Origin: Terrihabitans soli
GTDB lineage: Bacteria; Pseudomonadota; Alphaproteobacteria; Rhizobiales; Methylopilaceae
NCBI RefSeq assembly: GCF_014191545.1
Contig: NZ_AP023361.1
Coordinates: 2,136,501-2,200,500 of the forward strand
Reading direction: 5' to 3'
DNA: 64,000 nucleotides
The position numbers and the translations under genes are program-made. The notes below the pieces were generated by a model. The model worked only from the letters and a program-made list of their open reading frames with translations. It searched no databases and was not told the origin of the DNA. This document shows, one piece after another, positions 18,527-26,807 of this stretch. The number at the start of each line of letters is the position of its first letter. The first letter of the stretch is position 1.

Positions 18527-19036
18527 ATGATTACTCCGACGCGCTCAGCGCTCGCGGCCATTTGTGCCTTTGCCGCAATTTCCGGGACCGCTCACGCGTC
18601 CGAAGCCGATTTTCTTCGCCGTTTCCACGGCTCTTTCGCCGGCAATGGCCAGGTGCGCATGGAGCAGGGCGAAGCCCCGCACGCCATCACCTGCCGCGCC
18701 TCCGGCACGGCGACGGCCTCCAGCGTCAACATCAACGGCACCTGCAGCGCCGGCATGATGAGCAAGGCGATCTCCGCTTCGCTGCGCGCTTCGGGCAATG
18801 GCCGCTACACCGGCACGTTCAACGGCATCAAGGGTTCGGCTTCGCTGTCGGGCCGCCGCAGCGGCAACTCGATCGTCCTCGCCGTTTCCGGTTCGGAACC
18901 CGCGACGATGACGATTTCGAATTCGGGCTCGGGCATCTCGCTCTCGGTCGTTTCGAACAAGGAACAGATGACCTCGGTCCGCCTCGCCCGCGCCGGCGGC
19001 AGCGCCGGCCCGCAGCTCGCGTCAGTCTCCGAGTAA
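18527..19036 (+). CDS. Small exported protein of unknown function
   Basis: The 169-residue protein has a cleavable signal peptide (hydrophobic residues 7-22, cut after A-H-A-S). The mature part is rich in Gly, Ser, Ala and Thr with alternating beta-type patterning, two Cys (C-R-A-S-G and T-C-S-A-G) that could form a disulfide, and no recognised catalytic motif. ATG 18527 is preferred over GTG 18521 because GGAG sits eight bases upstream of the ATG. The last 15 bases overlap the convergent thiolase gene. It may be a periplasmic or cell-surface protein. Confidence 0.7.
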   Translation: MITPTRSALAAICAFAAISGTAHASEADFLRRFHGSFAGNGQVRMEQGEAPHAITCRASGTATASSVNINGTCSAGMMSKAISASLRASGNGRYTGTFNGIKGSASLSGRRSGNSIVLAVSGSEPATMTISNSGSGISLSVVSNKEQMTSVRLARAGGSAGPQLASVSE

Positions 19037-20137
19037 GAGAGCACTTCCAAGACCACCTGCCGCGGCAATCGCCGCGAGCCCCAGAAAGCCGCCCTCTCGG
19101 GCGGCTTTCTTGTTTTCGAACAGGCGTACACACAGGATCGCGCCCGAAGCGCCGATGGGATGGCCGCGCGCCAGGGCCCCGCCGCCGGTGTTGAGGATCT
19201 TCGGATCGAGACCGAGCCCATCGGCGCAGGCCATGGCCTGAACGGCGAAGGCCTCCATGATCTCGGCCGAACTCAGCGCGCCCGTTTTAAGACCGGCCTT
19301 CTCCAGCGCCGCACGCACCGCAGCAATCGGCGCAAGGCCGGGCCGTTCCGGCTCGCCGCCGCGCCGCGCGCCGCCAAGAATGCGCGCCGCATGTTTGGCG
19401 CGCCTGGCGATCTTCTCCGACACAACGAGAACGGCCGCTGCCGCATCTGCTTCGACGGCGATGGTTGCGGCCGTCACGCCATGCTCCGCATCCCCGGCGA
19501 TGACCTGGAGGCGAGCGCAGAGTTTGGGATCGAGGGGACGGATGAAGGCATCCCGCGCAAGGCTCTCGACCGCAACAATCTCGTCCGTATTCCGCTCGAG
19601 CGCCTTGCGATGGCTCTCGATGGCGAACGCTTCCTGCGCGGCGCGCGAGATGCCGAGTTCCTTTGCCAGCATGGCCGCCGCCTCGATCATGTCCGGATCG
19701 CGATCGGCGAACGGCGCAAAGGGCGGACGCTGATATTCAAGCGGCGCCTCCTCCGGACCGCGCGGGCGCACAAAGCGCAAAGGCGCGCGGCTGAAGCTTT
19801 CGACACCGCCGGCGAGGATCACATCCGCCTCCCCGGCTTCAACGCGCACTGCTGCGAGCAGCACCGCATCGAGCCCGGCGCAGCATTGCGTATCGATTGT
19901 GAGCGCCGGAACGGTGTCGGGCAGTCCCGCGGCGAGCGCCGCCATGCGCGCCGGATTGCCGCCGCCGTAAAGCGCATTGCCGAAGATCACATCCTCGACC
20001 TCGCCGGGCACAATGCCTGCATCGTCCAGCACGGCACCGATGACGGGCGCGGCAAGATCGTGCGCCTCGACCGCGCGGAAGGCGCCGTCGCGCGGCGCCA
20101 CGGCGGTTCTACGTGCGGCGATGATAAAGGCGCTCAT
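19022..20137 (-). CDS. Thiolase-family protein lacking the C-terminal catalytic Cys
   Basis: This 371-residue thiolase fold keeps the nucleophile Cys in D-T-Q-C-C-A-G (about residue 85) and the His in A-R-G-H-P-I-G-A-S-G-A (about 326). The normal C-I-G-G-G-x-G block near the end reads A-I-A-A-A-G-G-L-G, so the second cysteine is Ala (about 358). That Cys is the acid/base in classical thiolases, so Claisen chemistry should be impaired or altered. It is last in the biotin-transport operon, overlapping the acyl-CoA synthetase by ATGA. Its last 15 bases overlap the exported-protein gene. Confidence 0.75.
   Translation of the reverse strand: MSAFIIAARRTAVAPRDGAFRAVEAHDLAAPVIGAVLDDAGIVPGEVEDVIFGNALYGGGNPARMAALAAGLPDTVPALTIDTQCCAGLDAVLLAAVRVEAGEADVILAGGVESFSRAPLRFVRPRGPEEAPLEYQRPPFAPFADRDPDMIEAAAMLAKELGISRAAQEAFAIESHRKALERNTDEIVAVESLARDAFIRPLDPKLCARLQVIAGDAEHGVTAATIAVEADAAAAVLVVSEKIARRAKHAARILGGARRGGEPERPGLAPIAAVRAALEKAGLKTGALSSAEIMEAFAVQAMACADGLGLDPKILNTGGGALARGHPIGASGAILCVRLFENKKAAREGGFLGLAAIAAAGGLGSALLLGD
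19083..19117 (+). terminator. Terminator for the 18527 gene, located inside the thiolase coding sequence
   Basis: AGAAAGCCGCCC (19083-19094) pairs with GGGCGGCTTTCT (19099-19110) around a four-base loop, followed by TGTTTTC. On the other strand the same bases encode the E-N-K-K-A-A-R-E-G-G part of the thiolase. Confidence 0.75.
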
Positions 20138-21618
20138 GCCAGGACCTCGCAGGTGCCGTCGTCCCAGATTTGCCGGAGCTTGCCGAAATCGCTCTTGCCG
20201 GAGCGTGTCTGCGGCCACTCGCCCGACACCGCAAAGCGCGCCGGGATTTTATAGCCCGGCAGATATTGGCGCAGATGCTGCGCAAGATCGGACGCCGAGA
20301 CCTTCACCTGGCCGCGCAGATGCACGAGCGCGGCCAGCTTCGCGCCGCGCTTCTCATCGGCCAAGCCGAACACCGCCGCATGGCCGATTTGCGGATGGCG
20401 CTCCAGCACGTTCTCGATTTCCTCAGGCTGGATGTTGCGGCCCGAGGAAATGATCAGCCGGTCCGAGCGCCCTGAGAGAAACAGAAAGCCCTTATCGTCG
20501 AGATGACCGATATCGCCGACCGACATCGCATCGCCGGCGCGGAGGATCTCACCCTCGCCGCCCGCATAGCCGGAAAAGACGAGCGCGCTTTCGGCAAAGA
20601 CCAGCCCGGGCTTGCCCGTTTTCTGTTCGCGGCCCGCCTCGTCGCGGATCGTCACCGCAACACCCGGAAAGGCGCGGCCGACGCTGTCCTTCGGCACGCG
20701 CTTGTCGTGGCGCGCAAGGGTGATGAAGCTGAGTTCGGAGGCGCCGTAGAATTCGGCGAAGACGGCGTTGGGAAAAACCTTCTTCAGCCGCTTGGTCTGT
20801 TTTGCCGGCCATTTGGCGCCCGAAGACAGGATGAGGCGAAGACCCGGCAAGACCTGATCGTCCGCATCCGCGGCGTCCAGCATCAGAAGAAGCTGTGTCG
20901 GCACGGCGTAGAGGACCGTGACGCGCTGATGGGCGATGAGGCGCAGCACCGATCGCGCCTGAAAGCTGCGGGCGAGGATAAATTTCGCGCCGGCATGCAG
21001 AGTGCTGGCAAACGCATAAAGCGGCATGGACAGGCTGAGCGGGCCGCAGGCATGGACGCAATCGGCCGGGCCGAACTCGAACTCGAGCTGCGCGCCGGCA
21101 AAGCTCGCGATCCAGGATTTGTGCGTGCGGCGAAAGCCCTTCGGCAATCCGGTCGAGCCGGAGGTAAAGCCGGTATAGAAAATCGCCTCCGGATCGGGAT
21201 CGGACAGGCGGCGGAATTCGGCCGGCGCGCCGAACGCATCGCCGAGGCGCGGCAGTGCAATCTCCGGATCGACTTCGATGGCGGCGCTGTTCTTGAAATC
21301 GCGCCGCGCCGTGACGATCAGATCCGGGCCGAGTTTGCGGACCACATCGCCCACCGTCGCTGCCGGCCAGTCATGATCGAAAATCTGCGCATCACGGCCC
21401 GCCGCGGCCACCGCGAGAAACAGCACGGCGAGCGCAGGCCCGGTCGGTAAATCGAGCGCCACCGCCCCGCCCGGCGGCGTTTTGGCGGCGATAAAGCTCG
21501 CAAGCCTTGCCACGATCTGATCGAGTTCGCCGCGCGTTACCTTCCGGTCTTCGAAGACCAAAGCGGTTTCGCCCGGCAGACGCCGCGCATGTTCGGCTAT
21601 CGGCCGTGTGATCCCCAT
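20134..21618 (-). CDS. AMP-forming acyl-CoA synthetase
   Basis: This 494-residue adenylate-forming enzyme has the A3 P-loop T-S-G-S-T-G-L-P-K-G (about residue 153), A5 motif E-F-Y-G-A-S-E, A8 hinge L-S-G-R-S-D-R-L-I-I-S-S-G-R-N-I and the A10 lysine in Q-T-R-S-G-K-S-D-F. It activates a carboxylic acid to its CoA thioester. The start ATG follows directly after the bioY stop at 21619, and the stop overlaps the thiolase start. Placement behind two bioY genes suggests a substrate linked to biotin or its acyl precursor, for example a pimelate-like acid; that is inference. Confidence 0.85.
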   Translation of the reverse strand: MGITRPIAEHARRLPGETALVFEDRKVTRGELDQIVARLASFIAAKTPPGGAVALDLPTGPALAVLFLAVAAAGRDAQIFDHDWPAATVGDVVRKLGPDLIVTARRDFKNSAAIEVDPEIALPRLGDAFGAPAEFRRLSDPDPEAIFYTGFTSGSTGLPKGFRRTHKSWIASFAGAQLEFEFGPADCVHACGPLSLSMPLYAFASTLHAGAKFILARSFQARSVLRLIAHQRVTVLYAVPTQLLLMLDAADADDQVLPGLRLILSSGAKWPAKQTKRLKKVFPNAVFAEFYGASELSFITLARHDKRVPKDSVGRAFPGVAVTIRDEAGREQKTGKPGLVFAESALVFSGYAGGEGEILRAGDAMSVGDIGHLDDKGFLFLSGRSDRLIISSGRNIQPEEIENVLERHPQIGHAAVFGLADEKRGAKLAALVHLRGQVKVSASDLAQHLRQYLPGYKIPARFAVSGEWPQTRSGKSDFGKLRQIWDDGTCEVLA

Positions 21619-22170
21619 TCAGCGGCCGGCAAAGGCCTGCGGTGCGGCGCGGAAAACAGCCTCGGTGACAAGGCCCGCCACCACGGCTTTCAGAAGATCG
21701 CCGGGTACGAAGACCATGCTGGCAAGCGCGGCTGAGCCGATATCCATCTTGGCGACGGCGGCCAGCACCGGAATGCCGAAGGCATACACCGTGACGATGC
21801 CGCCGAGGATCGCGGCGATGATGGCGGCGGGGATGAGCGGCAGTTTCTGAAGCCGTTCCATGACAAGGCCGGCGACGAAAGCGCCGGGCACAAAGCCGAT
21901 CAGGAAGCCGGCGGACGGCGCAAAAAACGGCCCGAGGCCGCCGCGCCCGCCCGCGAGCAGCGGCATGCCGAGCGCGACGATGAAGAGGAAGAGCAGAACC
22001 GCGAGCGCGCCGCGGCGGGGGCCGAGGAAAATTCCCGCCAGCATGACGCCGAGCGACTGCGCCGTGATCGGCACACCGGCCGTGAAGGGCAGATCGAATT
22101 TCGGCAAAAGGCCGAGCGCCCCGATGACGGCCGCGAACAGAGCAATCCGGACAAGATCCCGCGTTTCCAT
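21619..22170 (-). CDS. bioY: Biotin ECF transporter S component BioY, copy 1
   Basis: The 183-residue membrane protein has six hydrophobic segments and BioY landmarks: G-V-P-I-T-A-Q-S-L-G-V near residue 33, G-P-R-R-G-A-L-A near 50, and L-L-A-G-G-R-G-G followed by G-F-L-I-G-F. The S component binds biotin with high affinity and docks on BioN. It lies 11 bases after a second bioY with AAAGGGGGA as ribosome site. It shares the same landmarks with its neighbour but differs widely elsewhere, so the two are old paralogues rather than a recent copy. Confidence 0.9.
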   Translation of the reverse strand: METRDLVRIALFAAVIGALGLLPKFDLPFTAGVPITAQSLGVMLAGIFLGPRRGALAVLLFLFIVALGMPLLAGGRGGLGPFFAPSAGFLIGFVPGAFVAGLVMERLQKLPLIPAAIIAAILGGIVTVYAFGIPVLAAVAKMDIGSAALASMVFVPGDLLKAVVAGLVTEAVFRAAPQAFAGR

Positions 22171-22181
22171 AATTTCCCCCT

Positions 22182-22727
22182 TTAACGCCGTCCGAGCGGC
22201 TCCATCCCACCCGCAAGATAAGCCAGCACCGCCGTCCCCAGCGCCTTCACGATACCGCCCGGCAGAAGGCCGAGCGCGACATCGACCGCTTCGCGCACCG
22301 TCTTGTCGCTGAGATAGGCCATGACCGGAATGCCGAGGAGATTGAGGACGACATAGCCGCCGATGAAGGCGGCAATCAGCGCGGCGAAAAACACGCCCAT
22401 GCGGTAGCTCAAAGCTTCAAACAGCATGCCGGTGAGGAAGGCCGCCGGAATGAAGCCAAGCAGGAAACCGGCCGTCGGCCCCTGAAAGACTTCGATGCCG
22501 CCGCGCCCGCCCGCAAGCAGCGGCAGTCCGAACGCGACAGCGATGAGGAAGACGGCGGCGGCCAGCGCGCCGCGGCGCGCGCCGATCATGACGCCGGCCA
22601 GCGTCACGCCCATGCTCTGCGCAGTGATCGGAACGCCGCCCAGCATCGGCAGATCGATCCGCGGCACAAGGCCAAGCAGCGCGATGATGGCCGCGAAGAG
22701 AAGGATCAGTCCGATATCCCGCAACAT
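22182..22727 (-). CDS. bioY: Biotin ECF transporter S component BioY, copy 2
   Basis: This 181-residue protein shares the BioY pattern: G-V-P-I-T-A-Q-S-M-G-V, G-A-R-R-G-A-L-A, L-L-A-G-G-R-G-G and G-F-L-L-G-F. I take ATG 22727, four bases after the bioN stop; a longer upstream reading lies in bioN. Having two S components directly behind one bioMN pair suggests either two ligands (biotin and a related precursor or vitamer) or subunits that share one energising module. Confidence 0.9.
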   Translation of the reverse strand: MLRDIGLILLFAAIIALLGLVPRIDLPMLGGVPITAQSMGVTLAGVMIGARRGALAAAVFLIAVAFGLPLLAGGRGGIEVFQGPTAGFLLGFIPAAFLTGMLFEALSYRMGVFFAALIAAFIGGYVVLNLLGIPVMAYLSDKTVREAVDVALGLLPGGIVKALGTAVLAYLAGGMEPLGRR

Positions 22728-22731
22728 GAGA

Positions 22732-23343
22732 TCAGCCCCGAGGTGTCTTGCGTGCAAAGCCGCGCGCATCCAGCGCTTCGGCAACATGGTCGGCCATGCG
22801 GAACGTATCGGCGATGAACGGGCCGATCAGGCGAAGGCCGGGCTTTTTGCCGGTGCGCGCTTTCCACGCCTCGGCGCGCGCGTGCCACTGCGCCGAAAAG
22901 ACCGGCACGAAACGAATGGCCAGCGAGACCGCGAGCGACAGCTTCTTCGGATTGACGCCGAAGGGCCTGAGCAGCCGCAGCAGCGGCATCAGCGCCTGCA
23001 TCATGTCCTGCAGCGTCGTCGTCATGCTCACAAGGTCGGCAAGGAGGATCATCGTCACAAGGCGCAGCACCGCGCTCGCCCCGGCCTGCCAATCGCCGGT
23101 GAGAGCGTGCAGCACAAAGATGATGGCGAGAATCCAGAACAGCGGCCGAAGACCCGTCACGCGCTTCAGCGCTTCGCGGCCAAGGCTGGCAAAGACGGCG
23201 AGGGTCAGAAGCAGGAACGCGGCAAGCAGCCGCCAGTCGTCGACCGGCAGGATCGCAAAGCTCAGAACCGCCAGCGCGATGAGTTTTGCGCCCGCAGGCA
23301 CCGGATGAAGCCAGGTCTGACGCGCGAGATAGCCGGAGATCAT
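22732..23343 (-). CDS. bioN: Energy-coupling factor transmembrane protein BioN (EcfT)
   Basis: This 203-residue T component has several membrane helices and a C-terminal cytoplasmic coupling region with the A-E-A-L-D-A-R-G-F motif, the ARG signature of EcfT proteins that contacts the ATPase. Start ATG 23343 overlaps the bioM stop by four bases. It joins the BioM ATPase to the BioY substrate-binding subunits. Confidence 0.88.
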   Translation of the reverse strand: MISGYLARQTWLHPVPAGAKLIALAVLSFAILPVDDWRLLAAFLLLTLAVFASLGREALKRVTGLRPLFWILAIIFVLHALTGDWQAGASAVLRLVTMILLADLVSMTTTLQDMMQALMPLLRLLRPFGVNPKKLSLAVSLAIRFVPVFSAQWHARAEAWKARTGKKPGLRLIGPFIADTFRMADHVAEALDARGFARKTPRG

Positions 23344-24035
23344 GCGGTGCGCGCCTTCTCCGTGCCCGCACGGGCCTTGGCGAGATAGGCGGCGAGCACC
23401 GATTTCGGCGGACCGTCGCCGCGGACCCTGCCCTGTTCGAGCCATATCACGCGGTCGAATTCCGACAGCAGATCAATGTCATGACTCGCCATGATAATGT
23501 TCTGCTTCAGCTGCGAGAGGCGCTCGCGGATATCATAACGCGTCGGCAGATCGAGCGCGGCGAAAGGCTCGTCGAGAAGAAGAAGGTTCGGCTCGGGCGC
23601 CAGCACGGCGATAAGGCAGACAAGCTGTTTCTGCCCTTCCGACAATTCATGCACCGCCCTCTTCTCCCAGCCGGCGCAGCCATGCGCGGCGAGAAGCTTT
23701 GCCGCCTCGGCATTCGCGGTTTTGGGGTCCATGCCGCCCTCGATCAGGCCGAAAGAGACCTCCTCGCCGACCGTCGGGAAAAGGATCTGATGGTCGGGAT
23801 TCTGGAAGAGAAAACCCGGACGCCCCTCGCCCGGACCGGACAACCGGACATCGCCGCTGTCTGGCAGAATCAACCCTGCGATGAGACGCAAAAGTGTTGA
23901 TTTTCCCGAGCCGTTATCGCCGATTAGGCCGACCCTTGCCTCTGACAGGCCAAGCGAAAACCCCTCGAACAGAGGCTTTCCCGCCCGGGCCAGGGTGACC
24001 CGGTCAAACTCCACATAGGGCACGGCTTTTCCCAT
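23340..24035 (-). CDS. bioM: Energy-coupling factor ATPase BioM
   Basis: The 231-residue ABC ATPase has Walker A G-D-N-G-S-G-K-S-T (about residue 40), Q-loop F-L-F-Q-N-P-D-H-Q-I (the ECF-type motif), signature L-S-E-G-Q-K-Q, Walker B L-L-L-L-D-E-P-F-A-A-L-D and switch His in M-A-S-H-D. ATG 24035 is chosen because AAGGGGC precedes it; the frame extends upstream to 24089 without a better ribosome site. It is first in the operon bioM-bioN-bioY-bioY-acyl-CoA synthetase-thiolase. I find no BioR-type operator upstream by eye. Confidence 0.88.
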   Translation of the reverse strand: MGKAVPYVEFDRVTLARAGKPLFEGFSLGLSEARVGLIGDNGSGKSTLLRLIAGLILPDSGDVRLSGPGEGRPGFLFQNPDHQILFPTVGEEVSFGLIEGGMDPKTANAEAAKLLAAHGCAGWEKRAVHELSEGQKQLVCLIAVLAPEPNLLLLDEPFAALDLPTRYDIRERLSQLKQNIIMASHDIDLLSEFDRVIWLEQGRVRGDGPPKSVLAAYLAKARAGTEKARTA

Positions 24036-24176
24036 GCCCCTTGATAGCCCGGAGCGCCGCCGGAGGCCATCCGGACGCCAAGCTTTCACCCGACCTTAAG
24101 CGGCGATAGCTTAGACCGGAGGCCCGATGGCGACACCGTCTCCAAAGCCCCCCGGACACGACCGTCCCAGCTGGAC

Positions 24177-25403
24177 GTGTCGATCGTCATGCCGTGTCTG
24201 AACGAGACGCTCTCGCTCGGCCATTGCATCGCGGTCGCCCAGGAAGCGCTGCGCATTCTCAAAGACCGCCACGGCCTTTCCGGCGAAGTGGTCATTGCCG
24301 ATAACGGCTCGACCGATGGCAGCCAGAATCTTGCCCGCAAACTCGGCGCCCGCGTCGTCGATGTGCCGAGCCCCGGCTATGGCGCGGCGCTGCGCGGCGG
24401 CTTTGCAGGCGCGCATGGCCGCTTCCTCGTCATGGGTGACAGCGACGGCTCTTACGATTTCAACGACGCCGTGCCGATGATCGAAGCGCTGATGGGCGGC
24501 GCCGATATCTGCATGGGCTCGCGCTTCAAGGGCGGCATCGCTGCGGGCGCCATGCCGTGGAAGAACCGCTATATCGGCAATCCGGTCCTCACCGGCATTC
24601 TCAACATTCTCTTCCGCGCCAAGATCGACGATGCGCATTGCGGCCTAAGAGCTCTCACACGCGATGCCTTCGAGCGCCTGCGCCTCACGGGCTCCGGCAT
24701 GGAGTTCGCGAGCGAAATGGTGATCAAAGCGAGCCTCCTCGATCTGCGCTTTGCCGAAGTGCCGGTGACGCTTTCGCCGGATCTGCGCGATCGCGCCCCG
24801 CATCTGCGCCCCTGGCGCGATGGCTGGCGGCATCTGCGCTATCTCTTCATGCTAAGCCCGATCTGGTCGTTTATCGTACCGGCCGCTCTTATCGGGCCGA
24901 TTGCGCTGACCATTCTCGCTTTCTCCGGCGCCGAATGGATCGGCCTGACTTCGCCCGGCGGCTTTTTCGGCAATTACTGGACGATCATTGCCGGCGCCGG
25001 TCTGACGCTGGCGCATCTTTCCGTGCTGATGGGCCTTACCTCGCAATTCTATGGCGTGCAGTCGGGCTATCGCGTGCCTGGCCGCAACACCTCGGTGCTC
25101 GCACCCTATCTCAGCCTTGAGGCTATGCTGATCGGCGGCGGGCTCATGGTGCTGACCGGCATCGCCATCCTTGCCGCCATCACAGCCTATTGGTCGGCGC
25201 TCGGCTTCCACGCCATCAGCTCCGTCTTCCCGGCGGTTGCCGGCACCTGCCTGATCACCATCGGCGTGCAGAACATGCTCGGCGGATTCCTCCTCGCCGT
25301 CGTCTGCGGCAATGATGCCGAACTTCTGAAGCACGCGCCTGCAGCTCAGGACGCGTCGTCCGACGCCGACAGAAGCAAGTCCGGCCGCGCAAGAGCCGCC
25401 TGA
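24177..25403 (+). CDS. GT2 glycosyltransferase with C-terminal membrane segments
   Basis: The 408-residue protein begins S-I-V-M-P-C-L-N-E, the standard GT2 opening, followed by A-D-N-G-S-T-D-G-S and the metal-site region M-G-D-S-D-G-S-Y-D-F. After about residue 225, four hydrophobic segments follow. This resembles DPM/DpgS-like enzymes that transfer sugars to polyprenyl phosphate at the membrane. GTG 24177 is the start used here, but the frame is open upstream and no strong ribosome site is visible, so the N-terminus could be longer. It overlaps the next methyltransferase by one base. Confidence 0.8.
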   Translation: MSIVMPCLNETLSLGHCIAVAQEALRILKDRHGLSGEVVIADNGSTDGSQNLARKLGARVVDVPSPGYGAALRGGFAGAHGRFLVMGDSDGSYDFNDAVPMIEALMGGADICMGSRFKGGIAAGAMPWKNRYIGNPVLTGILNILFRAKIDDAHCGLRALTRDAFERLRLTGSGMEFASEMVIKASLLDLRFAEVPVTLSPDLRDRAPHLRPWRDGWRHLRYLFMLSPIWSFIVPAALIGPIALTILAFSGAEWIGLTSPGGFFGNYWTIIAGAGLTLAHLSVLMGLTSQFYGVQSGYRVPGRNTSVLAPYLSLEAMLIGGGLMVLTGIAILAAITAYWSALGFHAISSVFPAVAGTCLITIGVQNMLGGFLLAVVCGNDAELLKHAPAAQDASSDADRSKSGRARAA

Positions 25404-26140
25404 TGTCCGTCGAAGCCGAACGCTTCAGCTCCGCCGAATTCATGCCGCCCTGGGTGCGGTACGAGCATCATGAGCGCTACCGTTTCGCCGCGCGTTTTGT
25501 GAAAGATATCGACGTCGTCGATTGCGCCTGCGGCGTCGGCGAAGGAACGGCGTTGTTTGCCCAAAGCGGCGCGCGCACCGTGCAGGCCTTCGATCTCAGC
25601 GATCATGCCGTTGATGCGGCGCGCGAGAATTGCCGCGACTTCGCCAATGTCACCGTTGCGCTGGCGGATGCGCTGCATCTGCCGCTCACCGACGCCTCGG
25701 CCGATATCTTCATTTCGCTCGAGACCTTCGAGCATCTGCCCGATCAGTCGGCCTTCCTGAAGGAAGTCGACCGCGTGCTGAAACCCGGCGGCAGTTTCAT
25801 CTGCTCGACGCCGAACCGAAGGGTCTACAATCCCGGCCAGAACCTCGAGGCGCGGCCGTGGAACCGCTTTCATCTCAAGGAATATGAGACCGCCGAATTC
25901 GCAAAAATTCTCGGCGAGCGCTTCAGCCGGGTCGAACTGTACGGCCAGAACCCCGTTTCCACATCGCGTGCCGCCACGATGGATTTTCTCGGCCGCACTT
26001 TGCCCGGCCATTCGGCGGTGCGGCTCAATCAGGCACTGAAACTGCCGCGCTTTGTCTTCGACCGGCCGGACGCGCATGCGGTGCAAAAGTCCGGCTCAGA
26101 TACGGTGTTCGAATATGACGTCGCCGTCTGCCGGAAGTAA
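25403..26140 (+). CDS. Class I SAM-dependent methyltransferase
   Basis: This 245-residue enzyme has motif I V-V-D-C-A-C-G-V-G-E-G near residue 37, an acidic A-F-D-L-S strand end, motif L-E-T-F-E-H-L-P and the post-motif V-L-K-P-G-G-S-F. It is close in pattern to the UbiE/UbiG-like group that methylates small molecules or sugars. The one-base TGATG coupling to the glycosyltransferase suggests action on the glycan or lipid made there. Substrate unknown. Confidence 0.8.
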   Translation: MSVEAERFSSAEFMPPWVRYEHHERYRFAARFVKDIDVVDCACGVGEGTALFAQSGARTVQAFDLSDHAVDAARENCRDFANVTVALADALHLPLTDASADIFISLETFEHLPDQSAFLKEVDRVLKPGGSFICSTPNRRVYNPGQNLEARPWNRFHLKEYETAEFAKILGERFSRVELYGQNPVSTSRAATMDFLGRTLPGHSAVRLNQALKLPRFVFDRPDAHAVQKSGSDTVFEYDVAVCRK

Positions 26141-26147
26141 TCTCTCC

Positions 26148-26807
26148 ATGACCCCCGGCCAGATCGCGCGCCGCCTGCTCGGCCGTCATTTCGAGCCGGT
26201 CGGCCATCTCTATCGCCGTTTTTTCATGGACACGGACAAAATGGCAGGCCGCATCGCGGCGGCCATTCCGGCAGGTGCCAAATGCCTCGATATCGGCGGC
26301 GGTGACGGCATGATCGCCAATGCGCTGCTTGAGCGGCGCAGCGATATCTCCATCACCATGATCGATCTCGCAGCTTCGATCGGCGGCTTTGTCGATCCGA
26401 AATTTGCGGGCCGCATCGCACTCCATCCGGCAACGCCGGTCGATGCGTTCACGGCAAATACCGGCGCGTTCGATGCGACGCTTATCACCGATGTGCTGCA
26501 TCACATCCCGGCCGGTTTCCGCCCGCAGTTTTTCGCCGATGTGAAACGGCAGATGGAAAAATCCGGCTGCCGCGTGCTCCTCGTCAAGGAAGTCATGCCC
26601 GGACGGTTGCGGAGTTTTCTCGGCGTTCTGTCGGATAAATACATAACCGGCGACAAAAATGTCGCGCTGCTCGCCCGCACCGATATCCAGACGCTGGCCG
26701 AGGCGACATTCGGGATCGAGAATATCGAACGCTTCGCGGTCGAGGTGCCCGACGCGCCGAATTATTTCGCGGTCATCCGGCTTTCCGAAACACCACGAGC
26801 TGCATGA
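26148..26807 (+). CDS. Class I SAM-dependent methyltransferase
   Basis: The 219-residue protein has motif I C-L-D-I-G-G-G-D-G-M near residue 43, and L-I-T-D-V-L-H-H-I-P as motif IV. I choose ATG 26148 (eight bases after the previous stop); the frame is open further upstream inside the preceding gene. Its last 35 bases overlap the convergent GT2-GtrA gene. It probably modifies the same product as its upstream neighbours; the substrate is not known. Confidence 0.75.
   Translation: MTPGQIARRLLGRHFEPVGHLYRRFFMDTDKMAGRIAAAIPAGAKCLDIGGGDGMIANALLERRSDISITMIDLAASIGGFVDPKFAGRIALHPATPVDAFTANTGAFDATLITDVLHHIPAGFRPQFFADVKRQMEKSGCRVLLVKEVMPGRLRSFLGVLSDKYITGDKNVALLARTDIQTLAEATFGIENIERFAVEVPDAPNYFAVIRLSETPRAA

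Noticed and set aside
24127-24176. ATG at 24127 as start of the GT2 gene
   Set aside because: It is out of frame with the glycosyltransferase reading frame.
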